From Candidatus Enterococcus wittei (GTDB lineage: Bacteria > Bacillota > Bacilli > Lactobacillales > Enterococcaceae): a DNA stretch of 60,107 nt. The notes under the pieces were generated by a model. The model saw only the letters and a list, made by a program, of their open reading frames with translations, was not told the origin of the DNA and did no database searches. Each line of letters begins with the position of its first letter. The stretch's first letter is position 1. Positions 1 to 8,509 of the stretch are shown in pieces. The stretch spans positions 468,619 through 528,725 of the forward strand of contig NZ_NGMO01000002.1 in NCBI RefSeq assembly GCF_002140175.1, written 5' to 3'. The translations under genes were made by a program, and so were the position numbers.

Positions 1-34
1 TTGGACTAAAAAACCAAAAGATATCTTTTTATGC

Positions 35-53
35 CTGTCTCTTATACACATCT
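35..53. other. Nextera/Tn5 mosaic-end adapter sequence (library artefact)
   Basis: The 19 bases CTGTCTCTTATACACATCT are identical to the transposon mosaic-end adapter used in Nextera libraries. An exact chance 19-mer here is very unlikely. The sequence to the left (1-34) may be chimeric or adapter-linked, so the true genomic sequence probably starts near base 54. Confidence 0.9.
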
Positions 54-151
54 TAGGATTAATTTAAAAAAAAAAGAATTATTCATATTTGGTTCTTTGA
101 TATTCTTTTTTTAGTTAATTTTGGATTTTAAAAAAAAGAAAGGAGAAAGAC

Positions 152-910
152 ATGGATACACTACAAAAAGAAATCGTGGATTATTGGACAAAAAGATCAT
201 TATCCTATGGAGAACAGCATGCAGAAGAATTAAAGACAAGTAAAAAGGAACGCTGGGAAGAATTTTTGCTTCCAAAATTTTCAATGACAGATAAAAAAAT
301 AAAAAAAATATTGGATATTGGAACGGGTCCAGGATTTATGGCTATTTTATTAGCTGAAGCGGGTTATGAGGTGACAGCTGTCGATTTCACGGAAAAAATG
401 CTAGAGGAAGCCAAGAAGAATGCAGGAGCTTATAAGCAAAAGATCCAATGGTTGAAAATGGATGCCCAGCAGTTAGCGTTCGAAGATGAAACATTTGATG
501 CGATCATTACTAGAAATGTGACTTGGAATTTAGAGGAACCGTTTACTGCCTATCAAGAATGGCATCGTGTGTTAAAAGACGATGGCATGCTGATCAATAT
601 CGATGCTAATTGGTATCGATATTTATATGATGACCAAGCACGAAAAAAATATAACGAAGATCGTCAAATGACTAAAAAATATCAAATCAAAGATTATTAC
701 GAGAAAACCGATATTGCGACAATGGAACGTATTGCAAAAGAAATTCCATTAAGCAAAAGGATGCGTCCAGCTTGGGATAACAAAGCATTAAAAGAAATCG
801 GATTTAAACAAGTCACAATTTTAGAAGATATTAATCCACTCGTTCTTGATCAAGTGGAACAAATCAATTTTGACTTCTCGCCTTTATTTTTCATACAAGC
901 AGTGAAATAA
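152..910 (+). CDS. class I SAM-dependent methyltransferase, first gene of the nickel importer operon
   Basis: This 252-residue protein has the glycine-rich SAM-binding motif I, ILDIGTGPGF (about residues 53-62), followed by an acidic residue ending beta-2 (VTAVDFTEKML). This is the Methyltransf_11/25 fold. A clear AAAGGAGA ribosome site precedes the ATG. It ends 17 bases before nikA and is probably co-transcribed with the nickel ABC transporter genes. The substrate cannot be read from sequence. Its position suggests, by inference only, that it modifies a nickel-chelating metabolite or handles a ligand imported with nickel. It could also be an unrelated small-molecule methyltransferase. The family assignment is firm; the role is not. 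Confidence 0.88.
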   Translation: MDTLQKEIVDYWTKRSLSYGEQHAEELKTSKKERWEEFLLPKFSMTDKKIKKILDIGTGPGFMAILLAEAGYEVTAVDFTEKMLEEAKKNAGAYKQKIQWLKMDAQQLAFEDETFDAIITRNVTWNLEEPFTAYQEWHRVLKDDGMLINIDANWYRYLYDDQARKKYNEDRQMTKKYQIKDYYEKTDIATMERIAKEIPLSKRMRPAWDNKALKEIGFKQVTILEDINPLVLDQVEQINFDFSPLFFIQAVK

Positions 911-927
911 ATGAAAGGGATGATAAG

Positions 928-2508
928 ATGAAATTCAGAAGAAATATCAGCTACATAATGATTCTGCTGGGTTGTAGTTTTCTATTGGCGGCGTGTACAA
1001 GCAATCAACAAGAAGTAAAAGAAACCGAGTTGAACTATGGCAGCACAAAAGATATTCGTGACATCAATCCTCATATTTATTCGGGAGAAATGGCTGCACA
1101 AAATATGGTGTTTGAAGGTTTAACCAAAAATGAAGATGGACAAGTTAAACCAGCTTTAGCGCAGAGTTGGGATATTTCACCTGATGGACGAGTCTATACA
1201 TTTAAGTTAAGAAAAAATGTAAAGTTTTCTGATGGAGAAGCGTTTAATGCACAAGTAGTAAAAATGAATATGGATGCGATCATGGCCAATAAGTCACGAC
1301 ATGCTTGGTTGGAACTAGTCGATGAAATTGCTGATACAAAAGCGATTGATCCAGATACTTTCCAATTAACATTAAAAGAACCTTATTATCCAACGTTGAC
1401 TGAATTAGGATTGACTCGGCCATTTCGTTTTATTTCACCAAATTGCTTTATAGATGGTGGAACAAAGGATGGAGTAAAAGAATATATTGGTACAGGTCCA
1501 TGGGTACTAAAAGAACACACTCGTGATCAAAAAGCAGTATTTGTAAGAAACGAGAACTATTGGGGGGAGAAACCAGCGATTGAAACAATCAATTGGAAAG
1601 TCATATCAGATCCTCAAACACTCGTCTTATCTTTGAAAAATGGAGATGTTGACTTGATCTACGGTTCAGATGGCGATCAATTGTCTATGGATACGTTCAA
1701 TCGTTTGAAAACAGATGCTTCATTTGCTACTTATGTAAGCAACCCGATTGCTTCAAGAGCGGTATTGTTAAATAGTAAACGACCATATCTTAATGATGTT
1801 CGTGTGCGTGAAGCGATTGAGTATGCAGTAAATAAAAAAGAAATCGTTGAGGGAATATTAGATGGAACAGAAAAAGAGGCAGATACCTTACTTTCAAAAA
1901 ATGTTCCTTACTGTGACGTGGATCTTACGAATTATTATTATAATCCGCCTAAAGCCAAACAGTTGTTAGAAGAGGCAGGTTGGAAGTTAACGGATCAAGG
2001 GACTAGAGAAAAAGCTGGGGAAACGATGGAACTCGTCTTTTCTTACAATTCTCAAAATGAGCAAGAAGGAACGATTGCTCAGGCGATCCAAGAAGACTTA
2101 AAAGATATTGGTATTTCAGTAAAGATCCTACCGGAAGAAAAACAATTATTCTTAGATCGACAAAAAGATGGCGATTTTGATTTGCAATATTCTTTATCAT
2201 GGGGAACACCATATGATCCGCAGTCCTATCTTTCTTCTTGGCGAATACCTGCGCATGGAGATTATCAAGCACAATTAGGATTAGCGAAAAAACAATGGTT
2301 AGATGAAAAAATCAGTGAAACGTTAGTAGAGACTGATGAAGACAAACGAAAAGAGGATTATCAAGAAATATTAACTTATATCAATAATCAGTGTGTCTAT
2401 CTTCCTTTATCTTATTCACGAACAAAAGCTGTTGCATCTTCAGCAGTGAAAGGGGTCACGTTCAATGATTCGCAGTACGAAATTCCTTTTGAGAAAATGT
2501 CCAAATAA
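928..2508 (+). CDS. nikA: nickel-type ABC transporter substrate-binding lipoprotein
   Basis: This 526-residue protein is an SBP_bac_5 (OppA/NikA) family solute receptor. Its N-terminus is a lipoprotein signal: basic MKFRR, a hydrophobic stretch, then the lipobox LLAAC with lipidated Cys23. The mature protein would be anchored outside the membrane. The family signature is seen in FEGLTKNEDGQVKPALAQSW and in the later IGTGPWVLKE segment. It is followed by two permeases and two ATPases. Linkage to urease, a nickel enzyme, supports nickel or a nickel chelate as substrate over peptides, but sequence alone cannot exclude a peptide or other metal-chelate substrate. The stop overlaps nikB by 44 bases. 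Confidence 0.88.
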   Translation: MKFRRNISYIMILLGCSFLLAACTSNQQEVKETELNYGSTKDIRDINPHIYSGEMAAQNMVFEGLTKNEDGQVKPALAQSWDISPDGRVYTFKLRKNVKFSDGEAFNAQVVKMNMDAIMANKSRHAWLELVDEIADTKAIDPDTFQLTLKEPYYPTLTELGLTRPFRFISPNCFIDGGTKDGVKEYIGTGPWVLKEHTRDQKAVFVRNENYWGEKPAIETINWKVISDPQTLVLSLKNGDVDLIYGSDGDQLSMDTFNRLKTDASFATYVSNPIASRAVLLNSKRPYLNDVRVREAIEYAVNKKEIVEGILDGTEKEADTLLSKNVPYCDVDLTNYYYNPPKAKQLLEEAGWKLTDQGTREKAGETMELVFSYNSQNEQEGTIAQAIQEDLKDIGISVKILPEEKQLFLDRQKDGDFDLQYSLSWGTPYDPQSYLSSWRIPAHGDYQAQLGLAKKQWLDEKISETLVETDEDKRKEDYQEILTYINNQCVYLPLSYSRTKAVASSAVKGVTFNDSQYEIPFEKMSK

Positions 2509-3454
2509 CCGAAAAATAAGCACATTCATTGAGTATGCAAAGAAAATAGGAAAAGGCATAGGAATACTTCTATGCCTCTCTTTCCTCTCTTTCTTATTAT
2601 TGGAAACCCAAACCAATCATTTAGCGGAAGTTGTCTTAAGATCGAATGAAGTCGTACCTACAACTGAAAATACACGTGAAGTAGAAAAGGAACTAAAGTT
2701 AGATCAACCATTTATCATCAGATATACACAATGGCTGAAACAAGCCGTCCATGGTGATTTTGGTACTAGTTTTATTACTAAAGAAGAAGTTTCGAAAGCA
2801 ATTATCCAAGCGTTAGTGAAAACCTTGTATTTAACAAGTATCGTTTTTTTTCTGCTCGTGCTTTTCTCTTTTCTTCTGGGAGTCTATTCGGTACTTGAAC
2901 AGGGGAAAAGAAGCGAAAAAATGATGCGTTTTTGTTTATTTCTATTTGGATCTGTTCCTTCTTACTGGTTAGGGATTTTGTTTATCACATTGTTTTCTCT
3001 CAAATTACAGTTTTTTCCTACAAGTGGAGTGGAAGGAGCAAGAGCAGTCGTACTTCCAGCTTTGACTTTACTATGTGTGAATTTGCCCTCTTATGTACGG
3101 ATTGTCAGGCAAGAATTGATCGACACGATGAACCAACCTTTTATGACCTATTATTATGTAAGGAATTTTTCTCAGAGAACCATTTCTTATCATTTGTTAA
3201 AAAATTCACTCCGCGCTTCTTTGACAGCAATGAGTATGAACTTGCCTAAATTGATGGCTGGAAGTGCTGTAGTGGAAAGTATCTTCTCTTGGCCAGGTAT
3301 GGGAATGTTATGTATTCGAGCCATTAGTACGAGAGATATCCCGATGCTGCAAGGATATATTGTACTCATAGCTACTTTTTTCATGGTTTTTAATTTATTG
3401 ATCCAATGGATGAATAAAAAAATTGATCCTCGTTTAGAAAGAGTGGGGAAATAA
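2465..3454 (+). CDS. nikB: nickel ABC transporter permease 1
   Basis: This 329-residue BPD_transp_1 permease of the NikB/DppB type has about six membrane segments. The first is at residues 31-47, and an extracytoplasmic loop follows with the typical LDQPFIIRYTQWL pattern. The chosen ATG lies 44 bases inside nikA and has a good ribosome site (AAAGGGG at 2449-2455, 9-base gap). No later ATG precedes the first membrane helix, so the long overlap appears real and suggests translational coupling. It should pair with the next gene as the heterodimeric membrane channel of the importer. Confidence 0.88.
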   Translation: MIRSTKFLLRKCPNNRKISTFIEYAKKIGKGIGILLCLSFLSFLLLETQTNHLAEVVLRSNEVVPTTENTREVEKELKLDQPFIIRYTQWLKQAVHGDFGTSFITKEEVSKAIIQALVKTLYLTSIVFFLLVLFSFLLGVYSVLEQGKRSEKMMRFCLFLFGSVPSYWLGILFITLFSLKLQFFPTSGVEGARAVVLPALTLLCVNLPSYVRIVRQELIDTMNQPFMTYYYVRNFSQRTISYHLLKNSLRASLTAMSMNLPKLMAGSAVVESIFSWPGMGMLCIRAISTRDIPMLQGYIVLIATFFMVFNLLIQWMNKKIDPRLERVGK

Positions 3455-3455
3455 A

Positions 3456-4304
3456 ATGGAACGGAAGAAAATCAGCAATGACAAACTTTTTATCATGTGT
3501 GCGCTTGTCTTGATCGTGGTGTTGCTGTTCGTTTTATTTGCACCAGTCATGACAAAATATGATCCGAACCAACAAGACATCTTAGCAAAACTCCAACATC
3601 CTAGCGCTAAACATTGGTTAGGTACTGATCAGTTAGGTAGAGATATCTATGCAAGGCTTCTCTATGGGGGAAGGACCACATTATTGCTTTCATTATTAGC
3701 CACAATGGTGATTCTTTTTTCAGGTTTTTTAGTAGGTTGGCTCAGTGCAGTGCATCAGGGGAAGTTCAATCAACTAGTTACTTTTTTGTGTGATACATTG
3801 ATGGCTCTGCCAAGTGAAATGATTGCATTGATGATCATTGGTCTATTAGGACCTAGTATCCTAACGATTCTATTAGCTGTTACTTTAGCAAAATGGCCGT
3901 GGTATGTACGCATGTTCCATCATGAGATACGTTCTTACCAACAAGAAAATTACATTCAATTTTCAATGATTACTGGAAAGTCGAATGGTTGGATTTTGAA
4001 GAATCATTTACTGAAAAGCATTGTCCCTTTATTTATTGTATACGGTACATTGAATCTCAGCAGTATCATCATGAGCATTTCTGCCCTTTCTTTTCTTGGT
4101 ATTGGTGTACAACCACCAACAGCTGAGTGGGGGGCGATGATCAATGAAGCAAAGAACTTTGCATTTGCGGATACGTGGCAAGTCATCCCAGTAGGTGCTG
4201 TTCTATTTATTGTTTTAGCTTCCTTGAATTACTTAGGAGATCAGTTTGCAGCCCATTTAATTTCAGAAGAAAGTAGGCATAGCCATGGAAATCTGCGTGG
4301 ATAA
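3456..4304 (+). CDS. nikC: nickel ABC transporter permease 2
   Basis: This 282-residue BPD_transp_1 permease is of the NikC/DppC type. The N-terminal helix is followed by the family motif HWLGTDQLGRDIYARLLYGG (about residues 51-70). The EAA loop region near ALSFLGIGVQPPTAEWG couples to the ATPases. It starts one base after nikB ends and overlaps the next gene by 20 bases, a tight operon arrangement. It would form the second half of the transmembrane pore. Confidence 0.9.
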   Translation: MERKKISNDKLFIMCALVLIVVLLFVLFAPVMTKYDPNQQDILAKLQHPSAKHWLGTDQLGRDIYARLLYGGRTTLLLSLLATMVILFSGFLVGWLSAVHQGKFNQLVTFLCDTLMALPSEMIALMIIGLLGPSILTILLAVTLAKWPWYVRMFHHEIRSYQQENYIQFSMITGKSNGWILKNHLLKSIVPLFIVYGTLNLSSIIMSISALSFLGIGVQPPTAEWGAMINEAKNFAFADTWQVIPVGAVLFIVLASLNYLGDQFAAHLISEESRHSHGNLRG

Positions 4305-5076
4305 TTTAACAGTCAATGAGAATACAAAGAATAAATTATTGGAAAATATCAGCTTTGTAGCAAAAAGCACTCAAACTCTCGGTATCATTGGGCCAAGTGG
4401 AAGTGGCAAGACGACTTTGTTACATGCATTAGCAGGGATAACGAATGCTAATTTGCAAGTATCCGGCGTCATTACATATACCGATCAAGAAAGAGTACAG
4501 CAACAACTAACAGAAAAAAGTGCCATAAAAAAGCATCTGTCACTAGGCTATGTCCCTCAGGATGCGATGAATGTATTTGATCCTATTGAAAAAATGCAAA
4601 AACAATTTTTGGAAACATTTTGCGAAAATGGTTGGTCGATAAAGGAGGGGGAAAAGAAAACCCAGCATATTTTAGAAAATTTTCAATTAAATGAAAAAGT
4701 TTTAACACAATATCCTCATGAGTTATCTGGTGGGATCTTACAGCGATGTGCCGTTGGGATCGCTCTTGAAATGGAACCGCAAATCCTTTTGGCAGATGAG
4801 CCGACTAGTTCATTAGACAGCCATACGAAACAATTTATTTTAAAAAAGCTAGACGAGTATACGAGACAAAACAATACGATCTTATTGCTTACGAGTCATG
4901 AGTATTCAGTGATCCAAATGATGTGTGATGATTTATTGATTCTTAAAAGAGGACAGTGTGCATATTTTGGTTCAATAAAACAAGCGGAAACTGATCCAAA
5001 GGCGGTATTTTATTCTGAGATCAAAGAAATAGATGAAGTGCTGACAAATCATGTAAAGGAATTGTGGCGGATATGA
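4285..5076 (+). CDS. nikD: nickel ABC transporter ATPase 1
   Basis: This 263-residue ABC ATPase has Walker A GPSGSGKTT, signature LSGGILQR and Walker B ILLADEPTSSLD. It is of the oligopeptide/nickel importer class and hydrolyses ATP to drive uptake. It overlaps nikC by 20 bases. Its stop shares ATGA with the nikE start. The signature carries Ile-Leu-Gln where oligopeptide importers often have Met-Xaa-Gln, which is still a normal variant. Confidence 0.88.
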   Translation: MEICVDNLTVNENTKNKLLENISFVAKSTQTLGIIGPSGSGKTTLLHALAGITNANLQVSGVITYTDQERVQQQLTEKSAIKKHLSLGYVPQDAMNVFDPIEKMQKQFLETFCENGWSIKEGEKKTQHILENFQLNEKVLTQYPHELSGGILQRCAVGIALEMEPQILLADEPTSSLDSHTKQFILKKLDEYTRQNNTILLLTSHEYSVIQMMCDDLLILKRGQCAYFGSIKQAETDPKAVFYSEIKEIDEVLTNHVKELWRI

Positions 5077-5807
5077 AACAGCTAGAATTAAAGCAAGTAA
5101 CTAAAAAATTCAACGCTAAAAAAAGAACTGAACACGCCCCTTCAATTATTCTCGAACAAGTTTCTCTTTCAATAAAGAAAGGTGAAACAGTGGCATTATT
5201 AGGACCAAGTGGGAGTGGGAAAACCACCTTGTCACGGATCATTTCTGGACTTGAGTCAATCGATGGTGGTGAGATACTGATAGACGGTGAACCAATGAAA
5301 AAGAAACGCTCTTTTCGACAATTAAACTGTAGTCTTGTCTTTCAAAATTATCGTTCTTCGGTCAATCCATTTTATACAGTGAAGGGGGTCTTGAAAGAAG
5401 TGATGCCTTTTGAAAATAATGAGCAAGTATTTAGAGATTTGCTAGAAAAAGTTGGATTGTCTTCTGCTTTATTAAATAGGAAATGCACCACATTAAGTGG
5501 GGGAGAGATCCAACGAGTGTGTATTGCACGAGCAGTGGCAGCAAAAGCAGAGTTGATCATTTTTGATGAAGCATTCAATTCCTTAGATCTCATCAAGACG
5601 TTCCAATTAATCGAGTTATTAAAGCATTTGAAAATGGAAAATGATTTTGCTTATTTAGTGATCACACATGATATAAAATTGGCCTGTTCATTGTGTGAAC
5701 GTTTGGTATTTTTAAAAGATGGAGAGATCGTCGAAGACTGCCTAACGAATCAAGTCCAGTATTCAACGGCAGAATATGTCCAACAATTATTTTTACCTTA
5801 TGTGTGA
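5073..5807 (+). CDS. nikE: nickel ABC transporter ATPase 2
   Basis: This 244-residue second ABC ATPase has Walker A GPSGSGKTT, signature LSGGEIQRV and Walker B LIIFDEAFNSLD. The start is taken as the ATG in the ATGA overlap with nikD at 5073, because AAAGGA at 5055-5060 is only three bases from the alternative GTG at 5064. It would form the nucleotide-binding heterodimer with NikD. It ends the operon, with a hairpin 40 bases downstream. Confidence 0.88.
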   Translation: MKQLELKQVTKKFNAKKRTEHAPSIILEQVSLSIKKGETVALLGPSGSGKTTLSRIISGLESIDGGEILIDGEPMKKKRSFRQLNCSLVFQNYRSSVNPFYTVKGVLKEVMPFENNEQVFRDLLEKVGLSSALLNRKCTTLSGGEIQRVCIARAVAAKAELIIFDEAFNSLDLIKTFQLIELLKHLKMENDFAYLVITHDIKLACSLCERLVFLKDGEIVEDCLTNQVQYSTAEYVQQLFLPYV

Positions 5808-5845
5808 CAAAACTTCTACCAAAGAACATAAAAATAATCAATCTT

Positions 5846-5896
5846 AAATAAATCAAAGAGCCCTGTCTATCCGATGCAGAACTCTTTGGTTTATTT
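5846..5896. terminator. rho-independent-type hairpin after nikE
   Basis: An inverted repeat pairs AAATAAATCAAAGAG (5846-5860) with CTCTTTGGTTTATTT (5882-5896) across a loop of about 21 bases. It separates the nickel operon from the ammonium/urease block. The T tract is poor, so efficiency is uncertain. Confidence 0.7.
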
Positions 5897-5964
5897 GTTG
5901 TGCGTATTTATTCTGCGTCTTGTTTTATAGGATTAGTTAAGAGGGCAATACATTTTTTGAATAC

Positions 5965-5983
5965 ATTTATTTTTAAAATAAAT
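5965..5983. promoter_or_regulatory. AT-only palindrome upstream of amt, possible operator
   Basis: ATTTATTTT and AAAATAAAT form a perfect 9-bp inverted repeat around one T. It lies about 15 bases before the candidate -35 element of the amt-urease promoter. It could be a repressor or activator site. In such AT-rich DNA it could also be chance. No NikR or GlnR consensus is visible. Confidence 0.3.
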
Positions 5984-5997
5984 AAAAAAAATACGAA

Positions 5998-6026
5998 TTT
6001 ACAACTTTTTTTTCTCGCTATGATAA
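5998..6026 (+). promoter_or_regulatory. candidate promoter for amt-ureI-urease operon
   Basis: TTTACA (5998-6003) is followed after 17 bases by TGATAA (6021-6026), or after 15 bases by TATGAT (6019-6024). The element lies about 27 bases before the amt start codon and just upstream of the AAAGGAG ribosome site. No other convincing promoter is seen until after ureC. Confidence 0.45.
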
Positions 6027-6052
6027 GAGTGTACAAAGAAAGGAGAAGGAAA

Positions 6053-7267
6053 ATGGGACACATAATTTTAAATAGCGGGGATACAGCGTTCATGATGCTC
6101 TGCACAGCTATGGTGTGCTTAATGACTCCTGGGCTAGCTTTTTTCTATGGAGGACTTGCTAGAAAAAGAAGCATTTTAATCATTATGATGCAATCATTTA
6201 TTTCTATGGGTGTCGTAACGTTGATCTGGATATTCGGCGGTTTTGGATTGGCATTTGGCAGAGATTATGGCGGAATTATTGGGAACTTCAAAGATTATTT
6301 TGCTTTAGCAAACGTGGACTTGAATCCAAATATTCTCCACGGCGCAACTATTCCATTTGCTTTGTTTTTTGTTTTTCAATTGATGTTTTGTGTGATCACA
6401 GTTCCATTGATGACAGGTGCTTTTGCAGAACGTTTGAATATTAAAGGTTACTTGTTGTTACTAATTTTTTGGACGATCTTGATCTATCTCCCAGTATGTC
6501 ATTGGGTATGGGGAAATGGTTTTCTAGAAAAATTAGGGTTCGTTGATTTTGCAGGTGGCGCAGTGATTCATACGACCGCAGGATTCGGGGCTTTGGCAAG
6601 TACCTTTGTTTTAGGTAACCGATCGTTGAAGAAAAAAGGCATGCAACCAAATAACTTAATGGCCGCAGCAATTGGTACAGGGTTGTTATGGTTTGGCTGG
6701 TTTGGCTTTAACTCTGGTGGTGCATTAGGTGCCAACCTTCTAGCAACGACTGCTTTTATCAATACGATCGTTGGTCTAGCTAGTGCGATGGTTTCTTGGA
6801 TGATTTTTTCTTATATCCAAAATGGAAAAATCGATTTCTTAGATATTTTGACAGGTTCGATTGCAGGACTAGCAACAGTTACTCCTTGTGCAGGATACAT
6901 CAAACCAACATCAGCAATTTTTGTTGGTGTGATTGCAGGAATCATCTGTAATATCGCTGTTCGATTCAGAGCAAGTAAAGGTTGGGATGATGCATTAGAT
7001 GTGTGGGGTGTCCATGGAATCGGTGGATTTACTGGAACGATTTTAGTAGGGATCTTCGCTGCATCAAGCGTGAATAATGTTTCAGCAAGTTTGACACAAC
7101 TAGGAATCCAACTAGGTGGCGTGATCTTTGTTGCTGTTTACTCATTTGTTTTAACGTATGTCATGTTAAAAGTATTCAAACATTTCGTGAACATCGAGCC
7201 AACCAATGAAGAAATTGCTGAAGGATTAGATGAATATCTATTAGCTGAAAAAGCTTATATGAAATAA
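6053..7267 (+). CDS. amt: ammonium transporter (Amt family)
   Basis: This 404-residue Amt/Mep/Rh channel has about eleven membrane helices. The twin pore histidines are seen in AVIHTTAGFG and VWGVHGIGGFTG. The start is the ATG at 6053 behind AAAGGAGAAGG; an upstream in-frame extension would add non-homologous residues. Amt genes usually pair with a PII gene (glnK), but none is present here. Instead it directly precedes ureI and ureABC, so it probably handles ammonium linked to urea hydrolysis, by recapture or by relief of cytoplasmic ammonia. The direction of net flux is inferred. Confidence 0.93.
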   Translation: MGHIILNSGDTAFMMLCTAMVCLMTPGLAFFYGGLARKRSILIIMMQSFISMGVVTLIWIFGGFGLAFGRDYGGIIGNFKDYFALANVDLNPNILHGATIPFALFFVFQLMFCVITVPLMTGAFAERLNIKGYLLLLIFWTILIYLPVCHWVWGNGFLEKLGFVDFAGGAVIHTTAGFGALASTFVLGNRSLKKKGMQPNNLMAAAIGTGLLWFGWFGFNSGGALGANLLATTAFINTIVGLASAMVSWMIFSYIQNGKIDFLDILTGSIAGLATVTPCAGYIKPTSAIFVGVIAGIICNIAVRFRASKGWDDALDVWGVHGIGGFTGTILVGIFAASSVNNVSASLTQLGIQLGGVIFVAVYSFVLTYVMLKVFKHFVNIEPTNEEIAEGLDEYLLAEKAYMK

Positions 7268-7301
7268 GTTTTTTACATCCTTGAAAGGAGGTGAATGTCA
7301 T

Positions 7302-7820
7302 ATGCTCGGTGTCATTTTGCTTTATGTTGGAATGGTTTTGATAAGTAATGGTTTTTATCGTCTATATGGGCTAAATGACAAATCTCTAGTTGTGATGAAT
7401 TATTTCACCGGGGGTCTGGGACTCTTTTTAAATCTTGGTTCGATCCTTATAGGTGTGGCAACCAATCAATCCAGTGAGTGGTTTTACGCAAGTGCAACAG
7501 GCTTACTTTTTGCCTTCACTTACTTGTATACAGCGATCAATAGTACGTTTGATTTAGATCAACGGCTCTATGGTTGGTATAGCTTGTTCGTTGCAATCAA
7601 TGCCATTCCAGCAGGTTTACTATGTTTTTATGGAATTGGCGGAAATGCCATCTATGGTTTGATTTGGTGGCTATGGGGAATCTTATGGTTTACTGGGTTT
7701 ATTGAAAATGCTTTAGGTAAAAATCTAGGGAAATCAGTTGGTTATTTGTCTATATTCGAAGGGATCGTTACAGCATGGATTCCTGGAATGTTGATGCTTT
7801 TAAGTCTATGGCCACAATAA
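7302..7820 (+). CDS. ureI: UreI/AmiS-type urea channel
   Basis: This 172-residue protein has six predicted membrane helices and belongs to the AmiS/UreI family, which includes the acid-gated urea channel of Helicobacter. The start is the ATG at 7302 after a near-perfect AAGGAGGTG. Family features include the paired Trp-rich segment IWWLWGILWFTGFIEN. It sits between amt and ureA, so it would let urea into the cell for urease. Whether it is proton-gated cannot be told; few histidines are visible in the periplasmic loops. Confidence 0.88.
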   Translation: MLGVILLYVGMVLISNGFYRLYGLNDKSLVVMNYFTGGLGLFLNLGSILIGVATNQSSEWFYASATGLLFAFTYLYTAINSTFDLDQRLYGWYSLFVAINAIPAGLLCFYGIGGNAIYGLIWWLWGILWFTGFIENALGKNLGKSVGYLSIFEGIVTAWIPGMLMLLSLWPQ

Positions 7821-7841
7821 TCAAAAAGGAGAGAAAGAAAC

Positions 7842-8144
7842 ATGCAATTAACAGAACGTGAACGTGAAAAAATGTTGATCAGTTTAGCAGCGATGATCGC
7901 ACAACGTCGACGTGATCGCAAGCTTAAACTAAATCATCCAGAAAGTGTTGCCTTGATCACAGATTTAGTTCTAGAAGGGGCAAGAGATGGGAAAACTGTT
8001 TCGGAATTGATGAATGAAGGACGCAACCTATTGACACGTGAAGATGTCATGGAAGGTGTTCCAGAAATGATCCCAATGATCCAAGTGGAAGCCACTTTCC
8101 CTGATGGAACAAAATTAGTCACAATTCATGACCCAATTCAATAA
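7842..8144 (+). CDS. ureA: urease subunit gamma
   Basis: This 100-residue protein has the usual length and pattern of urease gamma ([21 protein letters not shown] at the start, [29 protein letters not shown] near the end). It is a structural subunit of the (alpha-beta-gamma) urease trimer. AAAGGAG precedes the ATG. It is followed by ureB after 14 bases. Confidence 0.96.
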   Translation: MQLTEREREKMLISLAAMIAQRRRDRKLKLNHPESVALITDLVLEGARDGKTVSELMNEGRNLLTREDVMEGVPEMIPMIQVEATFPDGTKLVTIHDPIQ

Positions 8145-8158
8145 AAGGAGTGAAAAAG

Positions 8159-8509
8159 ATGGTACCAGGAGAATACAAATTGTCAGAAGAACCAGTGCTT
8201 TACAACGAAGGATATGAAGCAATCACGATCGAAGTAAAAAACATCGGAGATCGTGCCGTCCAAGTAGGTTCTCATTTTCACTTTTACGAAGCAAATGAAA
8301 GTGGATTGAAATTTGATCGGGACAAAGCTTGGGGGAAACGATTGGATATCGCTGCTGGGACAGCCATTCGTTTTGAACCAGGGGAAACAAAAAAAGTGCC
8401 GCTAATCGATTTTGGCGGAAAACGTCGCATTTTTGGTTTTAACAATCGTGTAAATGGTTATTTAGACGATGATCGTCGTGAAACTAGAAAAGAGGGATCG
8501 AACAAATGA
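8159..8509 (+). CDS. ureB: urease subunit beta
   Basis: This 116-residue protein begins MVPGEYKL. It has the urease-beta motifs [11 protein letters not shown] and [15 protein letters not shown]. The ATG at 8159 is chosen over an in-frame GTG at 8150, since AAAAGGAG ends at the GTG itself. The stop overlaps the ureC start by four bases (ATGA), so ureB and ureC are translationally coupled. Confidence 0.96.
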   Translation: MVPGEYKLSEEPVLYNEGYEAITIEVKNIGDRAVQVGSHFHFYEANESGLKFDRDKAWGKRLDIAAGTAIRFEPGETKKVPLIDFGGKRRIFGFNNRVNGYLDDDRRETRKEGSNK

